64,000 nt of DNA. Origin: Granulicella mallensis MP5ACTX8. GTDB lineage: Bacteria; Acidobacteriota; Terriglobia; Terriglobales; Acidobacteriaceae. The notes below the pieces were generated by a model, which searched no databases, was not told the origin of the DNA, and saw only the letters and a program-made list of their open reading frames with translations. The DNA lies in assembly GCF_000178955.2 (NCBI RefSeq), contig NC_016631.1:806001-870000 (forward strand), given 5' to 3'. Positions 54,357 through 62,642 of the stretch are shown piece after piece; the stretch's first letter is position 1, and each line of letters opens with the position of its first letter. The translations under genes were made by a program, and so were the position numbers.

Positions 54357-54911
54357 ATGGATTTTCCCGGTAACAGTATCGAGTTGCATGGAATCGCTCT
54401 ACTTGCGCTGATCGCGGTATTGTTTCAAGGATATTCCGCAAAGCCTTTCAGTGTTAGGCACGATGGAATGGTGCCCGTGCATGCGGCCTCGCGGAAGGGT
54501 TCTCAGCCGGAGGATTCATTCCTGGGACCGGAATATCCACGGTTCAAGCAAGGTATCTGGCTGGTGCAGATAACGGATGGCTCCGGGAACAAACTGGGGT
54601 CAAAAGAAGAGGAGTTTTGCGGCTCACTGGAATATGGAAATCTTTTCCCTCACGTTGCGCAAAAGTCTAAAAAGCAGGGGCTCATGGACCCGGAAGGTGG
54701 GCTCTTTCAACGCTCCCGAAGCCTGGGAAGCGGAAAATTCCTGGTGGAATTCAAAGATAATTCCTTCGAGGGGAACTCAAGGCTGGAGCGGCATACCGTT
54801 ACAGCCGACAGCGGAACAGCGTTTACAGACGCCGCAGTGATGCTGCTTGATCAAGGGCACAAGAGCAAATTGTTTGCCGAAGCCAGTTGGCAAAGGCGTT
54901 GCTCCCAATAA
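54357..54911 (+). CDS. Secreted protein of unknown function
   Basis: A 184-residue product with a hydrophobic start (about 9-27). The part FKQGIWLVQITDGSGNKLGSKEE recalls DUF3617-type proteins, which open with a 'G.W.v....' strand, but the rest does not clearly fit. CTGGAAT and other Cys are few; one Cys (EEFCGS) and one near the end could pair. Function unknown. Confidence 0.55.
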   Translation: MDFPGNSIELHGIALLALIAVLFQGYSAKPFSVRHDGMVPVHAASRKGSQPEDSFLGPEYPRFKQGIWLVQITDGSGNKLGSKEEEFCGSLEYGNLFPHVAQKSKKQGLMDPEGGLFQRSRSLGSGKFLVEFKDNSFEGNSRLERHTVTADSGTAFTDAAVMLLDQGHKSKLFAEASWQRRCSQ

Positions 54912-54945
54912 AGTCCGTCCTTTAGTCGGGCTTCATTGGGACCCG

Positions 54946-55737
54946 TTACTTCTGAACGGTGCAATCGACAAGGCGCATCTTGAAGGTCGCTACATTCGCA
55001 ACAACGAACGTGAGCGAATCTGGAAGCTGGAAGGATTCGACTGGCTGAAACGTGGCTGACATCGTTACATGGGTTGCAGGCCCATCGGCGGACCCCTGGT
55101 AGGTGCCGTCGAGTTTTGTCAGAAGCAGGCCTTTGGCGGAAGGCGTGTAGGTTGTATCCAACTCTCCGTTGATTTTTGCTGATGTGGTCGAAAGGTGATG
55201 GATAACGAGTTTTTTATCCAGGGTCAGTTCATCGATAGCTTTACTGGCGCCGTCGACGATCACATAGCCTGTGGCCGTGGCTTTTACGGACGATGGGGTC
55301 AGGGTAATCAACGTACCGTTGAGGCTTGGCATCCAGGATTGAAAGAACCCGTCAAGCGTCTGTTTCAATCCGTTGACTAACTGATTGGCGTTCTGTTCGC
55401 GATCTTTAGGAGGTGTGCCTGCACTTACCCAGGAGATATTCGGATGACTGCCCAGGTCTGAAGTAACAGACAGATGGGAGCCCTGGAGATACTGCACCAT
55501 CGGATCGTCTGCGGGCGGTGTCTTCCCATTGATCGAAGTAAAAAGTGCGTCCCAATCTACACTTGCGTTGCAGGAAAAACCTTTGAGTCCCGCTGCACGC
55601 AGGTTGTAGTACTGCGACCTGGCGGTGGTCAGAAGCTGGGTCTGCTCCTTTTGCGGGACGTTCTGTGCCTCCAGGCTGGGGGAACAGGCTGCGATGAAGG
55701 TGGCAATAAGCAGAACGACGCGCGGGTAGAGTGACAT
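54946..55737 (-). CDS. Putative lipoprotein of unknown function
   Basis: The 263-residue product starts MSLYPRVVLLIATFIAACS, with a lipobox-like IAAC. It follows with a helical part with NLRAAGLKGFSCNASVDW and then beta-rich segments (about 130-260) ending in MRLVDCTVQK. A start 66 bases further upstream exists but hides the signal sequence. Not recognised. It is convergent with the preceding gene. Confidence 0.6.
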   Translation of the reverse strand: MSLYPRVVLLIATFIAACSPSLEAQNVPQKEQTQLLTTARSQYYNLRAAGLKGFSCNASVDWDALFTSINGKTPPADDPMVQYLQGSHLSVTSDLGSHPNISWVSAGTPPKDREQNANQLVNGLKQTLDGFFQSWMPSLNGTLITLTPSSVKATATGYVIVDGASKAIDELTLDKKLVIHHLSTTSAKINGELDTTYTPSAKGLLLTKLDGTYQGSADGPATHVTMSATFQPVESFQLPDSLTFVVANVATFKMRLVDCTVQK

Positions 55738-55819
55738 GACAAAACTATAACCGCAGCCCTTGTCGTGTGTGCGCGGAAGGGTCGTTCTGATGGATATAGC
55801 CACCGAAGAGGGTCGACCC

Positions 55820-56110
55820 GATCTTTAGGGCCAAAGGCCCGTCTCATACCCGTCTGGGGCAAAGCGAACCTGGGACAGCACACGATAGCGTGTTGGTTCG
55901 GGAAGCGTCGCCCCAGGTTAGGTGCAGGAGGAGAAGTTGAGGGCTGTAAGCCCGACTCATCTTCTGTGCAGGGCATGATGAATCGGGCTTACAGCCCTCT
56001 AATCTCGAATTGGTCCTGTACCTGGGGCTACGCTTGCAGCGAGCTAAAAACCGCTCGCTGCTGCGCTCCACCCCAGGCTGGTATGAAACGGGCCTTTGGC
56101 CCTAAAGATC
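55820..56110. repeat. 290-bp nested palindromic element
   Basis: The ends GATCTTTAGGGCCAAAGGCC and its complement (56091-56110) are perfect inverted repeats. Inside are a second pair (CCCAGGTTAGG, CCTGGGGCTACG-type) and a central hairpin AGGGCTGTAAGCCCGA / TCGGGCTTACAGCCCT (about 55937-56001). Part of the centre resembles the repeat at 54253. No coding sequence is seen. Confidence 0.8.
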
Positions 56111-56118
56111 AAGACACT

Positions 56119-56871
56119 CTAGACCTGCGCAAACCCTCCGTCGGCCTGGATGTCAGCTCCGTTGATATAGCTGGCCGCGTCGGACGCCAGGAAAGCCACA
56201 ACCTCTCCCATCTCTTCCGCCTCGCCCGCGCGGCCTAGCGGAACCGCGCCGACGACGTTCGTCATATAGGCTTCCTTGACCTTGGGATCGACGAAGGTTT
56301 GCTGCAGCAAAGGAGTCAGGATCGGTCCCGGGGAGAAGACATTGACGCGGATGCGGCGGGCTTTGAGTTCGTTCGCCCAGGTCCGTGCAAAGCTGCGGAT
56401 CGCGGCCTTGGTCGCGGAATAAACCGTGCGCTGGGGAATGCCCTTCACGGCCGTCGCGGACGATGTCAGGATGATCGACGCGCCGTCGGTCAGCAGCGGC
56501 AGGGCCTGCTGCACGGTGAAGATGACGCCCTTGAAGTTAATGGCCAGTTGGTAGTCGATCGCTTCTTCCGTGATCGAGCCGAGGGGTTCTCTCGTCTGAA
56601 CGCCGGCGTTCGCGACCAGGATGTCGATCTTGCCCTTCGACGCGCGAACCGCTTCGTAAACCCGATCGAGGTCGGCTGGTTTGGACACGTCGGCTTGCAC
56701 AGCCGTCACGTCGCCACCGATCTCGGCAACTGCCGCGTCCAGGATGGACTGGCGACGGCCCACGATGAAGACAGATGCTCCTTCTGCAGCAAGCCGCTTT
56801 GCGGATGCCAGTCCGATCCCTTCACCACCACCCGTAACCACAGCTACTTTGCCCTGTAGAGAACTATTCAT
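56119..56871 (-). CDS. Short-chain dehydrogenase/reductase
   Basis: The 250-residue product has the cofactor motif TGGGEGIGLASAKRL, VANAGVQ, the catalytic Ser of LTSSATAV and YSATKAAIRSF (Tyr and Lys), and a C-terminal IQADGGFAQV. It is an oxidoreductase of unknown substrate. The start has TTGGAGTGATC upstream. It is divergent from a TetR gene with two shared operators, so it is probably repressed by it. Confidence 0.92.
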   Translation of the reverse strand: MNSSLQGKVAVVTGGGEGIGLASAKRLAAEGASVFIVGRRQSILDAAVAEIGGDVTAVQADVSKPADLDRVYEAVRASKGKIDILVANAGVQTREPLGSITEEAIDYQLAINFKGVIFTVQQALPLLTDGASIILTSSATAVKGIPQRTVYSATKAAIRSFARTWANELKARRIRVNVFSPGPILTPLLQQTFVDPKVKEAYMTNVVGAVPLGRAGEAEEMGEVVAFLASDAASYINGADIQADGGFAQV

Positions 56872-56886
56872 ATAGATCACTCCAAT

Positions 56887-56941
56887 AATGATGATGGTCA
56901 TCATTGATATGTTGACATTAACAATGATGACCGTCATCATT
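56887..56941. promoter_or_regulatory. Two TetR-type operators between the SDR and tetR genes
   Basis: AATGATGATGGTCATCATT (56887-56905, one mismatch) and AATGATGACCGTCATCATT (56923-56941, perfect) are 19-bp palindromes with centres 36 bases apart. TTGACA (56912-56917) lies between them and could be a -35 for the tetR gene. Confidence 0.85.
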
Positions 56942-56980
56942 GTCAAGCGGGCAATTTGTTTTTCACGCGGAGCAGATCAC

Positions 56981-57556
56981 ATGCGTTTGACCGGCGAACA
57001 AGCCAAACAAAATCGGCAGCTCATCCTTGAAACCGCATCGCGGATGTTTAAGCTGCATGGCATGGAAGATGTCAGCGTCGCTGACATCATGAAGCAGTCT
57101 GGCTTTACCCACGGCGGTTTCTATAACCACTTCAATTCCAAAGAGGAGCTTGCGGCTGAAGCGGTTGCGTGTGCCTTCGAAAACTCCGCGCAAAGATTGT
57201 CGGAAAAGTTTGCCTCAGCCGGAAGTCCGCGGAAGGGCTTTGAGAAAGTGATCGCGGAATACCTCAGTCCGGCGTATCGCGATTCATCTACTGGAGGATG
57301 TCCGGCAGCGGCGCTGCCAGCCGATGCTGCCCGCAATGGCAAAGAGGTTCAAACGGCTTTCGCCGACGGAATTGAATCCTATCTTGATATATTCGCCGCC
57401 GGGATGGACGGAAACAAACAAGAGGCACGGCAACAAGCCGTAGCGTTGCTGAGTAGCCTGGTGGGCTCATTGATGTTGTCCCGGGCCGTGAAGAAAAGCA
57501 ATCCGAAGCTTTCCGACGAATTGCTCAGCTCCGCGCGGAAGCAGCTCTGTAAATAG
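56981..57556 (+). CDS. TetR family transcriptional repressor
   Basis: The 191-residue protein has the N-terminal helix-turn-helix (about 10-55: SVADIMKQSGFTHGGFYNHF NSKEEL) and a C-terminal ligand domain of the type with a CPAAALPAD segment near residues 107-115. The start was placed at the ATG with GGAGCAGATC upstream; the longer frame runs through the operators. It should repress itself and the SDR gene until a small-molecule ligand binds. Confidence 0.9.
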   Translation: MRLTGEQAKQNRQLILETASRMFKLHGMEDVSVADIMKQSGFTHGGFYNHFNSKEELAAEAVACAFENSAQRLSEKFASAGSPRKGFEKVIAEYLSPAYRDSSTGGCPAAALPADAARNGKEVQTAFADGIESYLDIFAAGMDGNKQEARQQAVALLSSLVGSLMLSRAVKKSNPKLSDELLSSARKQLCK

Positions 57557-57614
57557 AGCACTTTGGCGAACGCTAGCGGCGGTTCCAAAGGAACGTGTTA
57601 CCCCAAGCAAACTA

Positions 57615-57856
57615 AGCCCCGAAGGGGCGCCCTATCATAGCCCAGGGTGAAACCCTGGGTTCCGAAGCAAAAATGAAGATAAGCCCTGAAAGGGCGTCCT
57701 ATCGATGCCCGACGAGATAGGACGCCCTTTCAGGGCTATGTCTCCCGTTCGGCATCGTTCCCCAGGGTTTCACCCTTGACGCAGAGCGCGATGCGAATGT
57801 TTGTGGCGCGCTTTGCGTCCTCACCCTGGGCTATGATAGGGCGCCCCTTCGGGGCT
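57615..57856. repeat. Long nested palindromic element with a perfect 36-base inverted repeat
   Basis: The outer arms (57615-57650 and 57821-57856) are exact complements, beginning AGCCCCGAAGGGGCGCCC. Inside, AGCCCTGAAAGGGCGTCCTA (57691 region) and its complement TAGGACGCCCTTTCAGGGCT form another palindrome. The element is between the TetR and LytTR genes, which converge here. Confidence 0.85.
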
Positions 57857-57887
57857 CAACTCTGGGCTTGATTTGCTGGGTACCCAT

Positions 57888-58670
57888 TCAAAGACTTCGC
57901 GCAGTGCCCGTAGTCAATAAATTCTCCCACCCGGCCTTGCTCATCTTGAGCCTTTGTCCGTCTGTCAGCACAACCCACAGATCCGCGCGACCCTCGCGCA
58001 GAATCTCCTTCACCCGATCGATGTTCACAATCGTCGATCGATGCACGCGAACAAAGCGAGCAGGGTCGAGCGAATCCACGAGCTGCTTGACGGTCTGGCG
58101 CAGCATGTAAGTCTTAGTTCCGAGATGCAGGCGCGAGTAATAGTCGGCGGCTTCGATCCAGTCGATGTCCGCTACCTGGACGATCGTCTCGCGGGCACCG
58201 TTCGGAACAAGAAGGCGTTTCACGTAAGGTTCGGCCGGCGCCTCTCCACGTTGCAGGCTGGAGGCGATAGCCTGCATCTGTTCCTGCGTGATCAAGGCGG
58301 CTTTGGAAGCAATGCGTTCGCGCACATGCTCCAGCGCTGATTGGAGGCGTTGTAGTTCCACCGGCTTGGTCAGGTAATCGAGGGCATGGACCTCAAAGGC
58401 GCGCACGGCGTACTCATTGTGTGCGGTGACGAAGACAGTCGGCGGCATCCGCGCAACGCCAATCTGTTCCACTACTTCAAAGCCGGTATTGCCGGGCATC
58501 TGGATATCCAGAAAGAGCAGATCGACCGGTTCGGACTTGAGCAGTGAGACAAGCTCTCGGCCATTGCGGCACTCGCCTGCTACCTCGATCGAAGTCTCTC
58601 CCGCGAGCATGGCCTTGAGCCGATCCCGGGCGAGTGGCTCATCGTCGGCGATGACGGTTCTAAGTCTCAT
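57888..58670 (-). CDS. LytTR family response regulator
   Basis: The 260-residue product has a receiver domain with acid pair DDEP (9-10), phospho-Asp 55 in LFLDIQMPG and the Lys in YLTKP, then a LytTR DNA-binding domain (about 145-250; WIEAADYYSRLHLG, FVRVHRSTIVN). It is the partner of the kinase gene just upstream, with which it overlaps by ATGA. Confidence 0.95.
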   Translation of the reverse strand: MRLRTVIADDEPLARDRLKAMLAGETSIEVAGECRNGRELVSLLKSEPVDLLFLDIQMPGNTGFEVVEQIGVARMPPTVFVTAHNEYAVRAFEVHALDYLTKPVELQRLQSALEHVRERIASKAALITQEQMQAIASSLQRGEAPAEPYVKRLLVPNGARETIVQVADIDWIEAADYYSRLHLGTKTYMLRQTVKQLVDSLDPARFVRVHRSTIVNIDRVKEILREGRADLWVVLTDGQRLKMSKAGWENLLTTGTARSL

Positions 58671-59779
58671 ACCGCCAGCTCATAGGGAATCTTGATGGAG
58701 ACCTCGAAGCCGCCCTCTGCAAGGGCGTTTGCGCTCATGGCGTAATCGTCGCGATAGAAATGAGTAAGCCGGTCACGCGTATTCCTGAGCCCGATTCCAT
58801 GCCCGGGTTTTGTCGGCGCGTTGCTGCCGGGGCCATTGTCACGGATACGGAGTTGCAGGTGCCGTCCCTCGCGTCTTGCCGAGGCCTCGACTACGCCATC
58901 GCTTTCGCAGTGAGCGATGCCGTGGCGGATAGCATTCTCTACCAACGGTTGCAGGAGAAAGCAGGGAACCAGTCCTCTTAGCGCGTCGGGCTCAATGCGC
59001 ACGTCTACGCGAAGCCTGTCGGCGAAGCGCACCTGTTCGATGGCGAGATAGCTTTCGATCATCTGCAACTCTTTGCCGAGGGTCACCTTCTCCGGGCTGT
59101 TACTGGCGAGCGTGGTGCGCAGAAGAGTGTTCAAACTTCCAAGCGTTTCCAGGGCCTCGTCCTTGCGATCGAACTCAACCAGCGCGGTTACGGTGTTCAG
59201 CGTATTGAAGAGGAAGTGAGGATCGATCTGCATCTGGAGCGCGCGCAGGTGTGCCGTAGATAACTGCTTCTCCAGTTCGATAGAACGTACGTTGTCTTCC
59301 TGGGACTTCAGATAGAGATGAACGGCAAGGCAGGCTCCCAGGATGAAGCCGTAGAGCAGAAGCTCCAGGCTGAAATGTCCCAGGTTGAGATACTGCAGCT
59401 CGGCATAGCCTGCCTGGTACAAGCCGGGCCATGTACGGAGACACCAGGCGATGGTCTCCTGCAGCAGGTAAGAATGCACGACACTGACAGTTACGCCGAG
59501 TACAAGATGAAGGAGGAGTAAGCGCCAGGAGAGGAACGAGGCCTTCGGCCAACGCCTCAATCCGATCCACAGGCAGTAAGCCACCACGCCCCACCAGCTC
59601 CAGAGAACCAGGCCATACGCAAGCGAGGGGAGAAGAGGCGCTACTGCATGGGAGGCCACGACGGCTGAATGACACTCCGCCGCCGCCGCAAGGGCCAATA
59701 ACGAGGAAACGCACGCGATCAGGGTGAAGGCGTGAACATGGCCTTCGCCGGTGTTGGAAGATTTGAGGTATCTCAGCAT
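58667..59779 (-). CDS. LytS-type sensor histidine kinase
   Basis: The 370-residue product has an N-terminal membrane part (about five helices, 16-160), then the His kinase domain with IDPHFLFNTLNTV (phosphorylated His) and HATPase with PLVENAIRHGI and DNGPGSN. It phosphorylates the LytTR regulator. It overlaps the regulator gene and follows the TPR gene with a 7-base gap. Confidence 0.93.
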   Translation of the reverse strand: MLRYLKSSNTGEGHVHAFTLIACVSSLLALAAAAECHSAVVASHAVAPLLPSLAYGLVLWSWWGVVAYCLWIGLRRWPKASFLSWRLLLLHLVLGVTVSVVHSYLLQETIAWCLRTWPGLYQAGYAELQYLNLGHFSLELLLYGFILGACLAVHLYLKSQEDNVRSIELEKQLSTAHLRALQMQIDPHFLFNTLNTVTALVEFDRKDEALETLGSLNTLLRTTLASNSPEKVTLGKELQMIESYLAIEQVRFADRLRVDVRIEPDALRGLVPCFLLQPLVENAIRHGIAHCESDGVVEASARREGRHLQLRIRDNGPGSNAPTKPGHGIGLRNTRDRLTHFYRDDYAMSANALAEGGFEVSIKIPYELAV

Positions 59780-59786
59780 GACAACC

Positions 59787-60767
59787 TCATCGCAGCGTCT
59801 CGACGTCTCCGATTCCGCCGGTCTGCCGCAGGGAATCTACGCTGATAGTACAGCCGGAGCATTGCCTTTGGATCGCCCTTTCTCCCTCGGCTCTGTACTG
59901 TGCGGCCTCGGTATGCCGTCCCACCTGGTCCAGGACGCGAGCGTAGACCACCTCTGCGATCAGGTATCGAGAATCCTTCCGCCCAGCTGTGCGGTCGAGC
60001 AGATGAACTCCCTGCCACAGGGCCTGCAGGGCTTCTGCCCTCCTTCCTGCCTTGGCATAGGCATCGCCCAGCATGACATAGCCCCAACCACTCATCGGCG
60101 TCTCCTCTCCGTGACGGTTCCGAAACAGATCGAGCGATTGCCGATAGTCAGCAATGGCCGTGTCAGTATCCTGCCGTTGAAGCGCGAGCCGGCCCTGGGC
60201 GAGAAGAATATAAGAACGGTCATCGTCATCGAGATCGGCGGTCAGTCGCGACTCAGCTTCTACCTGTAACAGGTACCGTTCCGCACCTTTGGCATCTCCC
60301 TGATCCAGAGACAGATCGGAGAGTCCTACAAGGGCTCTCGTAATAGCAGCATGGTCCTGACTTTTCTTGAAAAGTTGCAGGCTCTGAAGCTGCAGATTTC
60401 TAGCGAACGTAAACTCACCCATCTCCCGATAGAGAGCCCCTGAAGTCTCGAGAACCAGGGCATAGTCCTTGGTAGCGAGAGGATCGTCTTTGAGAATCGA
60501 TATTGCTTTCTCATAAGCACTTTGCGCAGGCAGATACTGCCCCTCCGCCTTGTACGCGAAACCTAATAAGATCCATGCTTTCCCTCGATCTGCACCCTGG
60601 AGGGTGTTGGATCGAACAATAGGTTTCACGATGTCGATGACAGAGGCGCTGTCACCTCGTCGCATGGCGGTGAAGGCTTCATCGAACTGCTCATGCAGAG
60701 TTTTCTGTGCCGCAAGAGGAGACCCGATGAAAAGAACGATCCAGAGGGTTAGGCCGAGACACTTCAT
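59787..60767 (-). CDS. Secreted TPR protein in the LytS/LytTR operon
   Basis: The 326-residue product has a signal peptide (1-21, PLAAQ) and about five TPR-like repeats (about 25-290), for example GKAWILLGFAYKAEGQYLPA and WGYVMLGDAYAKAGRRAEAL. It is the first gene of the three-gene operon and may be an extracytoplasmic partner of the kinase. The start is the ATG before a hydrophobic stretch rather than the far upstream one. Confidence 0.8.
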   Translation of the reverse strand: MKCLGLTLWIVLFIGSPLAAQKTLHEQFDEAFTAMRRGDSASVIDIVKPIVRSNTLQGADRGKAWILLGFAYKAEGQYLPAQSAYEKAISILKDDPLATKDYALVLETSGALYREMGEFTFARNLQLQSLQLFKKSQDHAAITRALVGLSDLSLDQGDAKGAERYLLQVEAESRLTADLDDDDRSYILLAQGRLALQRQDTDTAIADYRQSLDLFRNRHGEETPMSGWGYVMLGDAYAKAGRRAEALQALWQGVHLLDRTAGRKDSRYLIAEVVYARVLDQVGRHTEAAQYRAEGERAIQRQCSGCTISVDSLRQTGGIGDVETLR

Positions 60768-60877
60768 ATCTCTACACTGATCGTCGGCAGAGGGGGAGGA
60801 CAGCGGTTTGCTGTCAACCGTGCGGCTTTTGCAGGGAAGGTTCGTTTTCGTGCAGGTAGCGTCTGTGGCACTGTCGT

Positions 60878-61117
60878 TGCTTTTGTTTTTCTGGTTGTCA
60901 TTCCGAGTGCAGCGAGGAACCTGCTGTCTCCCGCTCTTTGTGTTGCCCAAAACATAGAGGCCAAGGCCGAAATGTTATTGTTTGTGCCAAAACATAACGT
61001 CCGTGGCGAAGCTGGCGAAAAACGGGAGACAGCAGGTTCACTCCCCTTCGGCTTCGCTCAGGGTCGGAATGACAACCAGAAAAGCAAAGGCAAAAGCAAA
61101 AGCAAAGGCAAAGGCAA
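60878..61117. repeat. Dispersed palindromic element plus a GCAAA(A/G) microsatellite
   Basis: Left arm (60878-60933) and right arm (61021-61089) match the element at 20891, sharing GTCATTCCGAG(C/T)GCAGCGAG and CCTGCTGTCTCCCG; the right arm has CTTCGGCTTCGCTCAGGGTC inserted. The right end is a hexamer run GCAAAG / GCAAAA (61083-61115), about five copies. It fills the gap before the HipA-like gene. Confidence 0.8.
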
Positions 61118-61157
61118 GAACAGGTAGATGCTTCATCACGCGAGATAGACTAGGCCC

Positions 61158-61940
61158 ATGCTTCGAAGCGTCAACGGCATACGGTATGTAACTCCTCTGC
61201 GAGAGGGCGGATCGCTGCCTGCCATCGTGGAGGCGGACGACGGCAGAATGTACGTCGTCAAATTTCGCGGCGCGGGGCAGGGAGCTCTGGCGCTGGTGGC
61301 TGAGTTGATCTCAGGAGAGATCGCTCGCCTGCTGGGCCTGCGCGTTCCGGAGATTGTCTTCGTACAGATCGATTTTGCGCTGGGAAGGAATGAGCCGGAT
61401 GCAGAGATTCGCGATCTGCTGAAGGCTTCTGTCGGTCAGAACATTGGTCTTGAATATCTGCCTGGAGCAACGACCTTCGATCCGGCGGCGGGCGATGAAG
61501 CCTCCTCATCGATAGCTTCTCTGTGTGTCTGGCTCGATGCCTTTGTATTGAACGTAGATCGCACCGCCCGCAACGCGAACCTCCTGCTGTCGGAGGGGAC
61601 GTTGTGGTTGATCGATCATGGAGCCTCGCTGTACTTTCATCACAACTGGCCGACCGCGAAGGAAAAGGCTGTCTCAAGGTTTGAGCCGATTCGCGAACAC
61701 ATTCTTCTGCGCTGGGCCGGAGACATCGCGGCTGCTTCCCATACGGCGCACGCGAGCCTGACGGAGACAAAGCTGAACGAGATTCTGCGGCTTCTTCCCG
61801 ACGAGTGGCTGATCCTGGAGAGCGATGAGGTTACTCCCTCGCAACGGCGCGAGGCGTATCGCGACTTTTTGCTTCGGCGGCTGGAAGCATCGAATATCTT
61901 TGAACAGGAGATGATCCATGCCCGTTCCCAACTCGTTTAA
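61158..61940 (+). CDS. HipA-like kinase-fold protein
   Basis: The 260-residue product has the HipA-type fold with an N-terminal GGSLPAIVEADDGRMYVVKF (ATP loop and Lys), LNVDRTARNANLL (catalytic Asp and Asn) and LIDHGASLYF (metal-binding Asp), but lacks the N-terminal domain of the full HipA toxin. It overlaps the DUF3037 gene by 23 bases. This pair recurs in many bacteria and may form a toxin-antitoxin or regulatory unit; activity unknown. Confidence 0.8.
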   Translation: MLRSVNGIRYVTPLREGGSLPAIVEADDGRMYVVKFRGAGQGALALVAELISGEIARLLGLRVPEIVFVQIDFALGRNEPDAEIRDLLKASVGQNIGLEYLPGATTFDPAAGDEASSSIASLCVWLDAFVLNVDRTARNANLLLSEGTLWLIDHGASLYFHHNWPTAKEKAVSRFEPIREHILLRWAGDIAAASHTAHASLTETKLNEILRLLPDEWLILESDEVTPSQRREAYRDFLLRRLEASNIFEQEMIHARSQLV

Positions 61941-62307
61941 TTACGCGACAGTGCGCGTGGTTCCCCGCGTCGACCGGGACGAGTTCGTGAATGCGGGGGT
62001 GATCGTCTACTCCTCGGAGCAGAACTTTCTCGGTGCGCGCATCGAGGTCAATGAGGCGCGTCTTCGTGCGTTGTGGCCTGCGTTGGATGTGAGCATGGTG
62101 GAGCGGCACCTGCAGGCGATCTGCCGTATCTGTGTGGGCGATCCTGCGGCCGGGCCGATTGCGCGCCTGTCGAAGAAGGAACGCTTCTACTGGCTGACAG
62201 CGCCGCGTAGCGCGGTGATTCAGATCTCGCCTGTACGCACAGGGCTTTCGTCCGATCCGGAGAGCCTGCTGAATCGGCTGGCGCAGGAGCTTGTAGCGAC
62301 AGTCTGA
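61918..62307 (+). CDS. DUF3037 protein
   Basis: The 129-residue product has the family pattern YATVRVVPRVDRDEFVNAGVI and the end helix. DUF3037 proteins are usually found next to HipA-like kinases as here. The start is within the upstream gene, preceded by CAGGAGATGATCC. Confidence 0.88.
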   Translation: MPVPNSFNYATVRVVPRVDRDEFVNAGVIVYSSEQNFLGARIEVNEARLRALWPALDVSMVERHLQAICRICVGDPAAGPIARLSKKERFYWLTAPRSAVIQISPVRTGLSSDPESLLNRLAQELVATV

Positions 62308-62642
62308 GGTTCGTTCACGTGCGTTAATCGCGCAAAATAAAGCCTCTCTCGATGATCCTTTGCAGGTGGCTACCGAGCCCTTTCCTGTCCTTGCTGCAGG
62401 TTTTGCGGACCGCATGTCGTCCCCTTTCAAGGACTGGTAAAAATCTCGGTTTTTCACTCCATCTTTACGTCTATTTATCCCATTCTTCCGTCTATGGTCG
62501 CATGTTGATTTTTAAGCTCTGCGCATCGCGCGGATTTTGGGAAACAACTTCCATTGCGATTCTTCGGGCCCCAGTGGCAACAACGTAAGTGGATTGTTTG
62601 CCTCCCTTCCATGAGATTCATTCACCCTGAGGAGTTTTTAGA
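62308..62642. other. 335-bp intergenic region with a leader RBS motif
   Basis: No gene is seen. The last 16 bases (CCCTGAGGAGTTTTTA, 62625-62640) match the leader motif at 2771 and 6184. An AT-rich stretch (62440-62520) probably holds the lipoprotein promoter, but no clear -10/-35 pair could be fixed. Confidence 0.5.

Noticed and set aside
61081..61117. Possible CRISPR-like short tandem repeats
   Set aside because: This is a six-base GCAAA(A/G) microsatellite at the end of a dispersed repeat, without spacers; the CTGACT(C/T)G run at 38720-38770 is likewise simple sequence within rsmI.
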